This document shows, piece by piece, positions 22,287 to 29,657 of a stretch of DNA of 29,657 nt. How positions within the stretch are numbered: position 1 is the first letter of the stretch; each line of letters begins with the position of its first letter. Position numbers and translations under genes: made by a program. Source of the DNA: an uncultured Oscillospiraceae bacterium (GTDB lineage Bacteria > Bacillota > Clostridia > Oscillospirales > Oscillospiraceae); assembly GCA_910588045.1 (NCBI GenBank), contig CAJUPS010000038.1, positions 1 to 29,657 on the forward strand. Direction: 5' to 3'. The notes beneath the pieces are model-generated. The model searched no databases. It was given only the letters and a program-made list of their open reading frames with translations, and was not told where the DNA came from.

Positions 22287-22320
22287 AGGAGACTGTCCCC
22301 CTTCCGGGGAGCAGTCTCCT
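22287..22320 (-). terminator. Probable terminator of the glycerol kinase operon
   Basis: AGGAGACTG (22287-22295) pairs with CAGTCTCCT (22312-22320) with an inner CCCC/GGGG pairing. On the - strand it is followed by CAACTTTTAG, a short U-rich tract. It is about 45 bases downstream of the glycerol kinase stop. Confidence 0.65.
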
Positions 22321-22364
22321 GCGTCTTATAGTCGCCATTCCTGAGCTATTCCCAACTTCCTCCA

Positions 22365-23852
22365 TCAACCGCCCGCCCAATCCAAACTGCGGCGGACCGC
22401 CCTGTGCCAGTCATGAAGCAGCGCCGTACGCTGTTCCTCTGCCATATCCGGCGTAAAAACCCGCTCTGTTTCATTAGCCAGCTGGAGCTCCTGCTGGCTG
22501 CCCCAGAACCCCACCGCAAGTCCCGCAAGGAATGCCGCGCCCATTGCTGTGGTTTCCCGTATCCGAGGACGGCATATCTCCTTGTTAGTGATGTCCGCCT
22601 GGAACTGCATAAGAAATGCGTCCCTGCTTGCACCGCCGTCCACCTTCAGCCGGTGAAAGGGAATACTCGCATCCCGTTCCATAGCAGTGATCAGGTCGTT
22701 AGTTTGATAGGCGATAGATTCCTGCGCCGCACGGATGATGTGTTCCCGCCGGGTGCTTCTGGTGATGCCAAGTATACAGCCGCGGGCGTACATATCCCAA
22801 TGGGGCGCCCCCAGACCGGTGAAGGCGGGCACCATATAGACGCCCCCGTTGCCATCGAGTTTGCTGGCATAATATTCTGCATCAGCGGCGTCATGGATAA
22901 GTTTCAGCTCGTCTCTGAGCCACTGGATGACCGCACCGCCTATGAATACGCTGCCTTCCAGGGCGTACTGCACGCTATCCCCTATGCCGATGGCAATGGT
23001 GCTCAAAAGACCGCTTTTACTATATACCACCTGATCACCGGTATTCATCAGAAGAAAGCAACCGGTTCCATAGGTACTCTTTGCCTCTCCCGGAGAAAAA
23101 CAGCATTGACCAAACAGCGCTGCCTGCTGATCTCCCGCAATGCCCGCAATAGGCACCTCATGCCCCTGGATGACTGTCGTTCCGTAGACCTCGCTGCTGC
23201 CGCAGACCCGGGGCAGCATTTGAATCGGAATGTCGAACAAGTCCAATAGTTTGGGGTCCCAGTCCAAGGTATGTATATTGTAGAGCATGGTGCGGGACGC
23301 GTTTGTATAGTCCGTCACATGGACCTTGCCGTTTGTCAGTTTCCAGATCAGCCAGGAATCTACCGTTCCGCAAAGCAGCTCACCGCGCCGTGCCCGATCC
23401 CGGGCACCCTCTACATGGTCCAATATCCACTGGATCTTGCTGGCAGAGAAATAGGCGTCGGGAACCAGTCCGGTAGCCTTGTAAATATAATCGCCGTATC
23501 CTTTTTCTACCAGACCGGCAGCCAGATCCGCCGTGCGCCTGCATTGCCATACGATGGCATTGCAGACCGCGCTGCCAGTGGCTCTATCCCAAACGACAAC
23601 CGTTTCTCTTTGGTTTGTAATGCCAATGGCAGCAATATCTCCGGCAGGAATATCACTGCGGGTGATGACCTCCATCATAACCGCATACTGGGAGGAATAC
23701 AGTTCCTGTGGATCATGTTCCACCCAGCCCTGCTGCGGGTAAAGCTGCGTAAATTCTTTTTGCGCAATGCCCACTATGTTCTGTTTCCGGTCAAAGAGAA
23801 TGGCACGTGAGCTGGTGGTCCCTTGGTCCAGGGCGAGAATATATTTGCCCAT
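22365..23852 (-). CDS. glpK: Glycerol kinase
   Basis: This 495-residue FGGY-family kinase phosphorylates glycerol to glycerol 3-phosphate with ATP. Diagnostic segments are LALDQGTTSSRAILFD at the N-terminus, GITNQRETVVVWDRATG, IAGDQQAALFGQCCF, KSTYGTGCFLLMNTG and VDGGASRDAFLMQFQADI. Length is typical of GlpK. AGGAGG overlaps the stop codon of the malic enzyme gene and the gap is 10 bases, so the two are translated from one mRNA. It is the last gene of the operon. No GlpF facilitator or GlpD dehydrogenase is in the window, so the glycerol may come from the glycosidase reaction rather than from import; this is an inference. Confidence 0.96.
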   Translation of the reverse strand: MGKYILALDQGTTSSRAILFDRKQNIVGIAQKEFTQLYPQQGWVEHDPQELYSSQYAVMMEVITRSDIPAGDIAAIGITNQRETVVVWDRATGSAVCNAIVWQCRRTADLAAGLVEKGYGDYIYKATGLVPDAYFSASKIQWILDHVEGARDRARRGELLCGTVDSWLIWKLTNGKVHVTDYTNASRTMLYNIHTLDWDPKLLDLFDIPIQMLPRVCGSSEVYGTTVIQGHEVPIAGIAGDQQAALFGQCCFSPGEAKSTYGTGCFLLMNTGDQVVYSKSGLLSTIAIGIGDSVQYALEGSVFIGGAVIQWLRDELKLIHDAADAEYYASKLDGNGGVYMVPAFTGLGAPHWDMYARGCILGITRSTRREHIIRAAQESIAYQTNDLITAMERDASIPFHRLKVDGGASRDAFLMQFQADITNKEICRPRIRETTAMGAAFLAGLAVGFWGSQQELQLANETERVFTPDMAEEQRTALLHDWHRAVRRSLDWAGG

Positions 23853-23862
23853 ATTTCTCCTC

Positions 23863-25035
23863 CTACAGCCGCGCTACACCGCTTGTCCTTGCTGCTTGCG
23901 CCACCGCTTTGGCCACTGCCGGACCTACCCTGGGATCAAACGCCTGTGGGATGATATAGTCCTCCCGCAGCTCCTCCTCGGATATAAGCCCTGCCAGAGC
24001 GCTCGCCGCAGCCAGCTTCATCTCTTCGTTAATGTCGCTGGCCCGTACGTCGAAGGCCCCGCGGAAGATCCCCGGAAAGGCCAGCACATTATTGATCTGA
24101 TTGGGAAAATCAGACCGGCCGGTAGCAACAATCCGCGCTCCTCCCGCCTTGGCTTCCTCCGGAAATATTTCCGGGGTGGGATTGGCGCAGGCAAAAAGGA
24201 TTGCGTCCCGATTCATCGTCCGCACCATCTCTGCGGTGACAAGGCCAGGTGCGGAAACCCCGATAAACACGTCCGCGCCCACCAGCATATCCGCCAGGGA
24301 ACCGGCCCGCTTTTCCAAATTCGTGACGCCTGCCAGTTCCCGCTTGACCCAGTTCAGCCCCTCCCGCCCCGCGTAGACGGCGCCCCTGCGGTCGCACATT
24401 GTAATATTCTTGAACCCTGCGGACAGCAGCAGCCGTACAATGGCCACTGCGGCGGCACCAGCACCGGAGGTGACAATCCGCACATCCTGTGGTTTTCGGC
24501 CTGTTATTTTCAGTGCGTTTTGCAGGCCCGCCAGCGTGATGACCGCAGTCCCGTGCTGGTCGTCGTGAAAGATGGGAATATCGCATTTTTCTTTCAGCTT
24601 CCGCTCGATCTCAAAACAGCGGGGGGCGGAAATGTCCTCCAGATTCACGCCGCCGAAAGAGCCTGAAATCAGGTAGACCGCATTGACAAATTCATCCACA
24701 TCCTTGCTCTTGACACACAGCGGGAACGCGTCCACACCGCCAAAAGCCTTGAACAGGGCGCATTTCCCCTCCATTACCGGCATACCGGCTTCCGGACCGA
24801 TATCTCCCAGGCCCAGGACCGCCGTGCTGTCCGTAATGACCGCGCATAGATTGTGACGGCGCGTCAGTTCATAGGACTGGCTGACATCTTTCTGAATCTC
24901 CAGGCAGGGCTGGGCCACGCCCGGAGTATAGGCCAGCGACAGCTCGTCCTTCGTAGAAACGGGAACGGAGGCAATCACCTCCAGTTTTCCTCTCCACTGG
25001 CGATGCAGCCGCAATGATTCCTGCGCATAATCCAT
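23863..25035 (-). CDS. NAD(P)-dependent malic enzyme (oxaloacetate-decarboxylating type)
   Basis: The 390-residue protein has the malic enzyme N-terminal domain with LSLAYTPGVAQPC and AVITDSTAVLGLGDIGP, the metal-binding IPIFHDDQHGTAV, and a Rossmann domain with VTSGAGAAAVAIVRLL. It would oxidise malate to pyruvate and CO2 in the cytoplasm. The short length fits the bacterial small-subunit type without a phosphotransacetylase domain. It lies 2 bases after the Ldh2-family gene and 10 bases before glycerol kinase. Pairing with an Ldh2-family dehydrogenase suggests flow of a 2-hydroxy acid, perhaps malate, towards pyruvate. Cofactor choice (NAD or NADP) cannot be read by eye. Confidence 0.93.
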   Translation of the reverse strand: MDYAQESLRLHRQWRGKLEVIASVPVSTKDELSLAYTPGVAQPCLEIQKDVSQSYELTRRHNLCAVITDSTAVLGLGDIGPEAGMPVMEGKCALFKAFGGVDAFPLCVKSKDVDEFVNAVYLISGSFGGVNLEDISAPRCFEIERKLKEKCDIPIFHDDQHGTAVITLAGLQNALKITGRKPQDVRIVTSGAGAAAVAIVRLLLSAGFKNITMCDRRGAVYAGREGLNWVKRELAGVTNLEKRAGSLADMLVGADVFIGVSAPGLVTAEMVRTMNRDAILFACANPTPEIFPEEAKAGGARIVATGRSDFPNQINNVLAFPGIFRGAFDVRASDINEEMKLAAASALAGLISEEELREDYIIPQAFDPRVGPAVAKAVAQAARTSGVARL

Positions 25036-25037
25036 GG

Positions 25038-26177
25038 CTAGTTCCTCTCTTCTTCCGGTTGTGCGTCGCGCTCCTCAAAAGGAAAACGGTAGGGGAGCTT
25101 CAGTCTGTCGCGTAGCGCAGTCATCTCCTTCTGAACCGCCCGATTAACGGGCACGCCCTTGTCTTTCCGCTCCAGCCAGGTCAGGTACTCCTTTTCTCCT
25201 GCCGTATAAATGCGCTCCTCACCGGGCGCTCTCCGGGAGGCGCGCAGAGCGCGGCAGATATCGCCGGTCACTTTCCGGAAGGTTGCCCGGCCCATGAACG
25301 CCTCTGGGTCCACAACGAAGAAAAAGTGCCCCAGGTGGTACATCTGCGGCCTGCCATCCGCGCCAACGCCGGTCAGGGCCTTCATGAATTGCCCTCCTGC
25401 CAAGGCGGCGGAGAGGATTTCCACGACAGCGGCATAACCGTAGCCCTTATAGCCGCACATTTCTGCCCCGATCCCGCCCAGAGGAGCCAGAGCGGCGGTT
25501 CCATCCACCAGGGCCTTCAAAATGGCGCCGCTGTCCGTCATGGCGGACCCATCGTGGGCAATCACCATGCCCGCAGGCGTATCCTTTCCGTTTCTTGCGT
25601 AATATTCGATCTTTCCCCGCTGTACGATGGATGTGGCGCAATCAAGGCAGAAATCGAATCCCTCGTCCGTAGGGAGGGAGAACGTCAGCGGATTGGTCCC
25701 CATCATATTTTCCACGCCGAAGGTCGGCGCAATAGAGGGTCTGGCGTTGGTGCCAGCGATCCCGATCATGCCCGCCTTGCTGGCCATGCTGGTCCAGTAA
25801 CCAGCAATACCGAAATGGGTCGAATTTCGAATCGCACCGCCAGCCATTCCATAGGTCCGGGCTTTCTCAATCAGCATCTCCATCATCTGATGGCTGGCCA
25901 CCATGCCCATGCCGTCATGAGCGTCCATCACTACCGTCGTCGGCGTTTCCTTCAGTATTTCGGTTTTTGTCACAGGCAGAAGGGTTCCGTTTTCGATCCG
26001 GTCAATATAGATCGGCTTGAAACGGTTGCAGCCGTGACTCTCAATTCCCCGGCGGTCCGATTCCAGCAAGACGTCCGCGCAGATTCCGGCGTCTGTTTCC
26101 GGTACGCCGTAGGCCTTGAACACGTCGATCATAAACGAGTTCATCAGTTCCCAAGAGACGTAAGGTCTTGTTTCCAT
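25038..26177 (-). CDS. Ldh2-family malate/L-lactate/sulfolactate-type dehydrogenase
   Basis: The 379-residue protein belongs to the malate/L-lactate dehydrogenase type 2 family (YlbC/AllD/ComC relatives), an NAD(P)-dependent fold unlike the classical Rossmann dehydrogenases. Seen are RRGIESHGCNRF near residues 42-53, GGAIRNSTHFGIAGYW near 136-151 and the GTNPLTFSLPT segment. Such enzymes reduce or oxidise 2-keto and 2-hydroxy acids, including malate, ureidoglycolate or sulfolactate. AAGGTGA precedes the ATG. It lies upstream of malic enzyme with almost no gap. The C-terminus carries an extra charged tail (EERDAQPEEERN). Substrate remains open; the malic enzyme neighbour favours malate. Confidence 0.88.
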   Translation of the reverse strand: METRPYVSWELMNSFMIDVFKAYGVPETDAGICADVLLESDRRGIESHGCNRFKPIYIDRIENGTLLPVTKTEILKETPTTVVMDAHDGMGMVASHQMMEMLIEKARTYGMAGGAIRNSTHFGIAGYWTSMASKAGMIGIAGTNARPSIAPTFGVENMMGTNPLTFSLPTDEGFDFCLDCATSIVQRGKIEYYARNGKDTPAGMVIAHDGSAMTDSGAILKALVDGTAALAPLGGIGAEMCGYKGYGYAAVVEILSAALAGGQFMKALTGVGADGRPQMYHLGHFFFVVDPEAFMGRATFRKVTGDICRALRASRRAPGEERIYTAGEKEYLTWLERKDKGVPVNRAVQKEMTALRDRLKLPYRFPFEERDAQPEEERN

Positions 26178-26248
26178 AAAATCACCTTTCCGATCATCCT
26201 ATCCCGTCATGCGCATACAGCGGGACAAAACGACCCTCCTTTCCATAA

Positions 26249-27406
26249 TCAAGCGTTCCGGCGGGCCTCTTGGCCGAGATACTGTGCCAAAGCGTCCATC
26301 GACGGGCTCTCGCCGTGCCGCACATAGTATCCGGAGACAACATTTCCCAGAAAAGCCGCCAGGTCCGGCTCCATCCCGCACAGCAGCCCGAACGCCGTCC
26401 CAGCGTTAAAATGATCGCCGCCGCCAGTGGTCAAGACGGGCCGGGGCGCGTAATTTCCCGGAACAATCCACACTTGGCCGGTTCCGCTTGGATCCTTGTG
26501 GCAGCATACCGCATTTTTCAGCGTGTGAACGGCCAATACGGAAATACCCGCGCTCTCCCGAAATCCCTGACAGGATTTTTCCCAGGATACTCCCGCATCC
26601 TTCCCCAGCGGCGCACGGGGCGCCGGAATTTCCAACGCGGCCATCAGCCGCCCGGCTTCCCGCAGGTTGCAGCTGAGTACAGTCTCTCCGTAAGTCCCAA
26701 ATCGGCGGATAACGCCAAGGGCTTCCCGTATATCCGCCTCTGACCGCTTGGTAGGGTCCGCCAGGTCAAAGAAGATGATACGCCTGCGTTTTTCCAGTCT
26801 GGGGAAAATTTTTGCAAGCATCTGCCGCCAAATATCCGTCATACCGGGGATCATCGTCCAATTATTCAGCGCGATCAGATCCGCCTCATTCATTGTCTTG
26901 ACCAGCAGGTCCGGACCGGCCGCCGCTGTCAGACTGCCCCAGGTAACGGAGTTCAGGCTTTCCAGCGTTGAGGAAATGATCTTTCCGTCAAAAAATTCCA
27001 ACGCGTCCGTCCGGGCGGGTTCCGCATAGGAAATCAGCTCCACTTCTTTACTCAGCGACTGAAAAACCGGATGGAGCTTTCCTTTTCCCATGGCGCCGAT
27101 GCAGACGGTCCGAAGGCCCAGCCGGGCGGCCGCCTGAGCCATAATAACGCCGTTCCCTCCAGGCTTGGTGCTTACGGGCACCAGTTCCACATTCATGCTC
27201 AGTCCGGCGGCTTCCGCGATCTTCCGCCCATAGTCTGCCATTGCCTCCATACGGCTGTAGCTGCCGCTGTCGGTCCGCTGATCCACCACGTAGAGGATCT
27301 GATCCACAAAACCGTCCAGCCCGATGCAGGCGCTTTTGTCCCCGCCGCGCATCGTCGGGAGACGTTCCAGCAGCCTTGCGGCATATTCTGAAAACGCCGT
27401 TTTCAC
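26249..27406 (-). CDS. PfkB-family carbohydrate kinase
   Basis: The 385-residue protein has ribokinase/PfkB features: the substrate-side IGLDGFVDQI near residues 28-37, the GGNG glycines in KPGGNGVIMAQAAARLG, and the nucleotide/catalytic motif TTGGGDHFNAGTAFG near the C-terminus, where D is the expected base. The motif is usually DTTGAGDAF-like, so GGGDHF is a variant. It is somewhat longer than common fructokinases or ribokinases. The start is GTG at 27406 behind GAGGAGGTGA. It phosphorylates a sugar or nucleoside in the cytoplasm, probably the sugar released by the GH1 enzyme or an oxidised derivative of it made by the Gfo/Idh protein. The exact substrate is not identifiable. Confidence 0.86.
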   Translation of the reverse strand: MKTAFSEYAARLLERLPTMRGGDKSACIGLDGFVDQILYVVDQRTDSGSYSRMEAMADYGRKIAEAAGLSMNVELVPVSTKPGGNGVIMAQAAARLGLRTVCIGAMGKGKLHPVFQSLSKEVELISYAEPARTDALEFFDGKIISSTLESLNSVTWGSLTAAAGPDLLVKTMNEADLIALNNWTMIPGMTDIWRQMLAKIFPRLEKRRRIIFFDLADPTKRSEADIREALGVIRRFGTYGETVLSCNLREAGRLMAALEIPAPRAPLGKDAGVSWEKSCQGFRESAGISVLAVHTLKNAVCCHKDPSGTGQVWIVPGNYAPRPVLTTGGGDHFNAGTAFGLLCGMEPDLAAFLGNVVSGYYVRHGESPSMDALAQYLGQEARRNA

Positions 27407-27436
27407 TGCATCACCTCCTCTGTTCCTTCCATCTGA

Positions 27437-27724
27437 TCAGAACAGCGACTCGCTGTATTTGTCCACTGTGACCTCACCTGCATAGTATTTTGACAGTGCG
27501 GCAAAGTCATGGACAAAATGGCTGTACTCCGTGTGTGCCTTGGCGGCGGCCTCATCGGCAAAAGTTTCCATCAATGTGCAGATATTTGTCTCCAGGTCGA
27601 AAAATACCGCATATTCCAGGCAGCCCGGTTCCTGCCGGGTCTTTTCCACGCAGGGCCTCAGCCCGGCGATATAGTCGTCCGTACACTCCGGCTTAATGGG
27701 AAATTTTGCTACAAATTTTACCAT
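27437..27724 (-). CDS. ABM-fold putative quinol monooxygenase/small enzyme
   Basis: The 95-residue protein resembles antibiotic biosynthesis monooxygenase (ABM)-domain proteins such as YgiN or LsrG: it begins MVKFVAKFPIKPECTDDYIAG and contains ETRQ-like ETNICTLMETFADEAAAKAH with conserved histidines and a C-terminal helix. These small dimers have diverse roles, including quinol oxidation and isomerisation of modified sugars. The ATG at 27724 has AAGGAGG just upstream inside the end of the GH1 gene, and the two genes overlap by 7 bases; the longer frame to 27769 lacks support. It may act on an oxidised sugar intermediate in the pathway, which is inference. Confidence 0.75.
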   Translation of the reverse strand: MVKFVAKFPIKPECTDDYIAGLRPCVEKTRQEPGCLEYAVFFDLETNICTLMETFADEAAAKAHTEYSHFVHDFAALSKYYAGEVTVDKYSESLF

Positions 27725-29076
27725 AGTTCCTCCTTCGTTCCTCTGGACCGAATCACCTTGCCGTACCATCTTCCGCTCTCTTTGACGATCCGCTTTTGGG
27801 TCGGATAGTCAATATAGACAATACCGAAACGCTTCTCATACCCGAAGGCCCACTCGAAATTGTCCATGATCGACCACACCAGGTAGCCCCGCACATCCGC
27901 GCCGTCCTGAATGGCGCGGTGGAGCTGGATCAGGTGGTCGTGGAGATAATTGACTCTGGCGTCATCATTCACTTCGCCCTTCCAGTTAACCACGTCATGG
28001 AAAGCGCCCCCGTTTTCTGTCACAATCATCTTGATCCCGTAGTCTCTCTGTACCCGCATCAGCGCGTCATAAAAGCCCTCCGGATAGACCGGCCAGCCCA
28101 TTTGGGTGAACTGCTCCACCGGCGGCTTGGCCAAACTGACCATGGTGGGCCATATGTCCGTTCCGGCCTTTACAAAGTCGCTGTAATAGTAGTTGACCCC
28201 AAGAAAGTCGATTTTCTGCGAGATGACTTCCCTATCGCCCGGGCAGAGTTCCGGCAGGACCACGCCCTGTTCCTGATACCACCGCCACATATCCTCCGGA
28301 TAGCGCCCTTTCACAACCGGGTCCAGGAACCACCGGGTCCACGCGCCGTCATGGCGGACGGCCGCCTTTCGGTCTTCTTCCGCTTCGGTGGCCGGATAGG
28401 CGGTGGGAAAATAATTGATGATGCCGATTTCTCCCGTCATCCCCATCTCCCGGAACCGTTTGACCGCCAGACCGTGTCCCCGCAGCAGGTTGTGCGCCAC
28501 TTGCAGCGCTGTGGAGAAATCCTTGATACCGGGAGCCATGTTCCCCATCCAGTTTCCGTTATAGGCAATCACCTGCGGTTCCAGGATGGTCGCCCAGAAA
28601 CGGACCTTGCCGCGCAACGCCTCAAACATTACCTGCGCATAGTCTGCAAACCAGGAAGCGGTTTCTCGGTTCGCCCAGCCGCCAGCATCCTGAAGCTTCT
28701 GCGGCAGATCCCAGTGATAAAGCACAACAAAGGGCTGAATCCCGTTTTCCAGCATACAGTCAATGACGTCCCGGTAAAAGGCCAGTCCCTTTTGGTTGAT
28801 CTTGCCCGTACCGCGCGGAAAAATCCTGGGCCAGGAAATGGAGAGGCGCTGCACCTGAATCCCCAGTTCTTTCATCAGCGCAATATCCTCCCGGTACCGG
28901 TGGTAGTGGTCGCAGGCCACGTCGCCGGTGTCCCCATTCGCTACATTGCCGGGATTGTGACAGTAGCGGTCCCAGATGCTCTCTCCTTTGCCGTCCTCAT
29001 CCCAGGCCCCCTCGATCTGAAAGGCTGCCGCCGAAGCACCCCACAAAAAATCCTCTTTGAAAGGATACCGCCTCAT
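27718..29076 (-). CDS. GH1-family beta-glycosidase with an altered NEP motif
   Basis: The 452-residue protein is a complete GH1 glycosidase: FLWGASAAAFQIEGAW (10-25), VVLYHWDLPQKLQD (117-130), the nucleophile in IVTENGG (E354) and GYLVWSIMDNFEWAFGY (397-413). GH1 acid/base motifs normally read NEP, but here the codons give FWATILEPQ: E166 is kept and the preceding asparagine is leucine. That asparagine usually contacts the sugar 2-OH, so the specificity may be changed. The ATG at 29076 has AAGGAGG upstream; upstream codons in the same frame (to 29265) overlap the neighbouring gene and are not supported. The enzyme is cytoplasmic (no signal peptide), so it should cleave an imported glycoside. 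Confidence 0.92.
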   Translation of the reverse strand: MRRYPFKEDFLWGASAAAFQIEGAWDEDGKGESIWDRYCHNPGNVANGDTGDVACDHYHRYREDIALMKELGIQVQRLSISWPRIFPRGTGKINQKGLAFYRDVIDCMLENGIQPFVVLYHWDLPQKLQDAGGWANRETASWFADYAQVMFEALRGKVRFWATILEPQVIAYNGNWMGNMAPGIKDFSTALQVAHNLLRGHGLAVKRFREMGMTGEIGIINYFPTAYPATEAEEDRKAAVRHDGAWTRWFLDPVVKGRYPEDMWRWYQEQGVVLPELCPGDREVISQKIDFLGVNYYYSDFVKAGTDIWPTMVSLAKPPVEQFTQMGWPVYPEGFYDALMRVQRDYGIKMIVTENGGAFHDVVNWKGEVNDDARVNYLHDHLIQLHRAIQDGADVRGYLVWSIMDNFEWAFGYEKRFGIVYIDYPTQKRIVKESGRWYGKVIRSRGTKEELW

Positions 29077-29105
29077 ACTCCTAACCTCCTTTGGCCGGAT
29101 CGCGG

Positions 29106-29657
29106 CTACACGATCGCAACCTCTCTCTCCTGCGCAGAAGATTCGTAGATGGCACCCAGCATTTTCTGAACAATGACGCCATCCTTCACACTGGAAATGG
29201 GTTCCCTGCCGCTCTTGACACAGTCCACAAAGTGGTGGATCTCCTCCTCGAAGGCGGGCTGCCACCCGCCGGGAACATAGAGTCTGGGAACGGTGTCCAC
29301 CAGATATCCGTTTTCCTCCCCATAAAAAGCAAACGGATTCAGGCTGGCTCCGCCCTTGGAACCGTAGATTTCCGAGAACATATCCTTTTCCTGGCCGTTA
29401 ATGGCCCAGCTGACGTCCACGCTCATGGACACCTGATTTTCGAAGCGGATGAGCGCCGTGGCGGAATCCTCGGTGGTTACCGGCATATCCGACTGCTCTC
29501 CCGCCACCCATCGGTTGACGCACTTGGTCTGGTAATTCCCGATGCGGTGGTGGACCACGCCGCTGACAGAGAGGGGGCGGGGCTTTCCCATCATGTACCA
29601 GTTTGTAATGCCGCAAAATAACTTACTCAAGAGGAGCGGGGAAACGGCTAAATAAAA
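29106..29657 (-). CDS. Gfo/Idh/MocA-family oxidoreductase C-terminal part, cut by the window edge
   Basis: The visible 183 residues include a Gfo/Idh/MocA C-terminal domain: NWYMMGKPRPLSVSG, DSATALIRFENQVSMSVDVSWA, YGSKGGASLNPF and EIHHFVDCVKSGREPISS. The family oxidises or epimerises sugars using NAD(P). The frame is open to the window edge, so the start and the Rossmann domain lie outside. Just before NWYMMGKP the expected family pattern (D-G-x-H-x-x-D) is absent; the frame reads LLSKLFCGIT there and the outermost bases are AT-rich. This could mark a rearrangement, a frameshift or an atypical member. The gene lies 29 bases upstream of the GH1 gene and would be among the first in the operon. 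Confidence 0.78.
   Translation of the reverse strand, partial: FYLAVSPLLLSKLFCGITNWYMMGKPRPLSVSGVVHHRIGNYQTKCVNRWVAGEQSDMPVTTEDSATALIRFENQVSMSVDVSWAINGQEKDMFSEIYGSKGGASLNPFAFYGEENGYLVDTVPRLYVPGGWQPAFEEEIHHFVDCVKSGREPISSVKDGVIVQKMLGAIYESSAQEREVAIV

Noticed and set aside
1..29657. CRISPR array or toxin-antitoxin pair
   Set aside because: No regularly spaced 25-40 base direct repeats and no recognisable small toxin-antitoxin gene pair were seen on either strand.

Overview
The window reads as a piece of a gut Clostridia chromosome, most likely an Oscillospiraceae-type Firmicute such as the Flavonifractor/Lawsonibacter group. The taxonomic call is an inference from AGGAGG-type ribosome binding sites, GC-rich genes, YesM/YesN-type two-component genes, a lipoprotein sugar-binding protein and a Tet(W)-like resistance gene. 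The exact genus cannot be read from the sequence. No rRNA, tRNA or CRISPR array was seen.

Region 1 (1-5871, + strand) is a mobilizable element carrying tetracycline resistance. It holds the end of a MobC-like accessory gene, a RepA-like RecA-fold ATPase, an iteron-like repeat block, an oriT-like nick region, a MobV/Pre relaxase, an internally deleted tnpV remnant, and a Tet(W)-like ribosomal protection gene behind a tet(M)-style attenuator. The left part of the element lies outside the window. A strong bidirectional terminator (5830-5871) separates it from the metabolic genes.

Region 2 (5914-10798, - strand) reads MarR regulator, M19 dipeptidase, DUF5058 membrane protein, a small membrane protein, then a PatB/MalY C-S lyase fused to a CxxC redoxin-like domain. 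I propose uptake of S-substituted cysteinyl dipeptides, cleavage of the peptide bond, beta-elimination to a thiol, pyruvate and ammonia, and thiol/persulfide redox handling by the fused domain. This is the best candidate here for an undescribed system.

Region 3 (10940-17652, - strand) is a sugar ABC importer (permease, double ATPase, lipoprotein binding protein) followed by its probable YesM/YesN-type kinase and AraC-type response regulator. Region 4 (17934-21673, + strand) diverges from it: a UroD/MtaA-like protein, a 40-residue cysteine-containing ORF, an N-terminally extended ROK-type kinase and a NagA-like deacetylase. The two units share an intergenic region with nested inverted repeats and probably serve one amino-sugar substrate.

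Region 5 (21770-22286) has no convincing gene, only possible gene remnants and hairpins. Region 6 (22365-29657, - strand) is a tightly packed catabolic operon: Gfo/Idh oxidoreductase (cut by the window edge), GH1 glycosidase with an altered NEP motif, ABM-fold monooxygenase, PfkB-type kinase, Ldh2-family dehydrogenase, malic enzyme and glycerol kinase. It suggests use of a glycoside, possibly one that releases glycerol.
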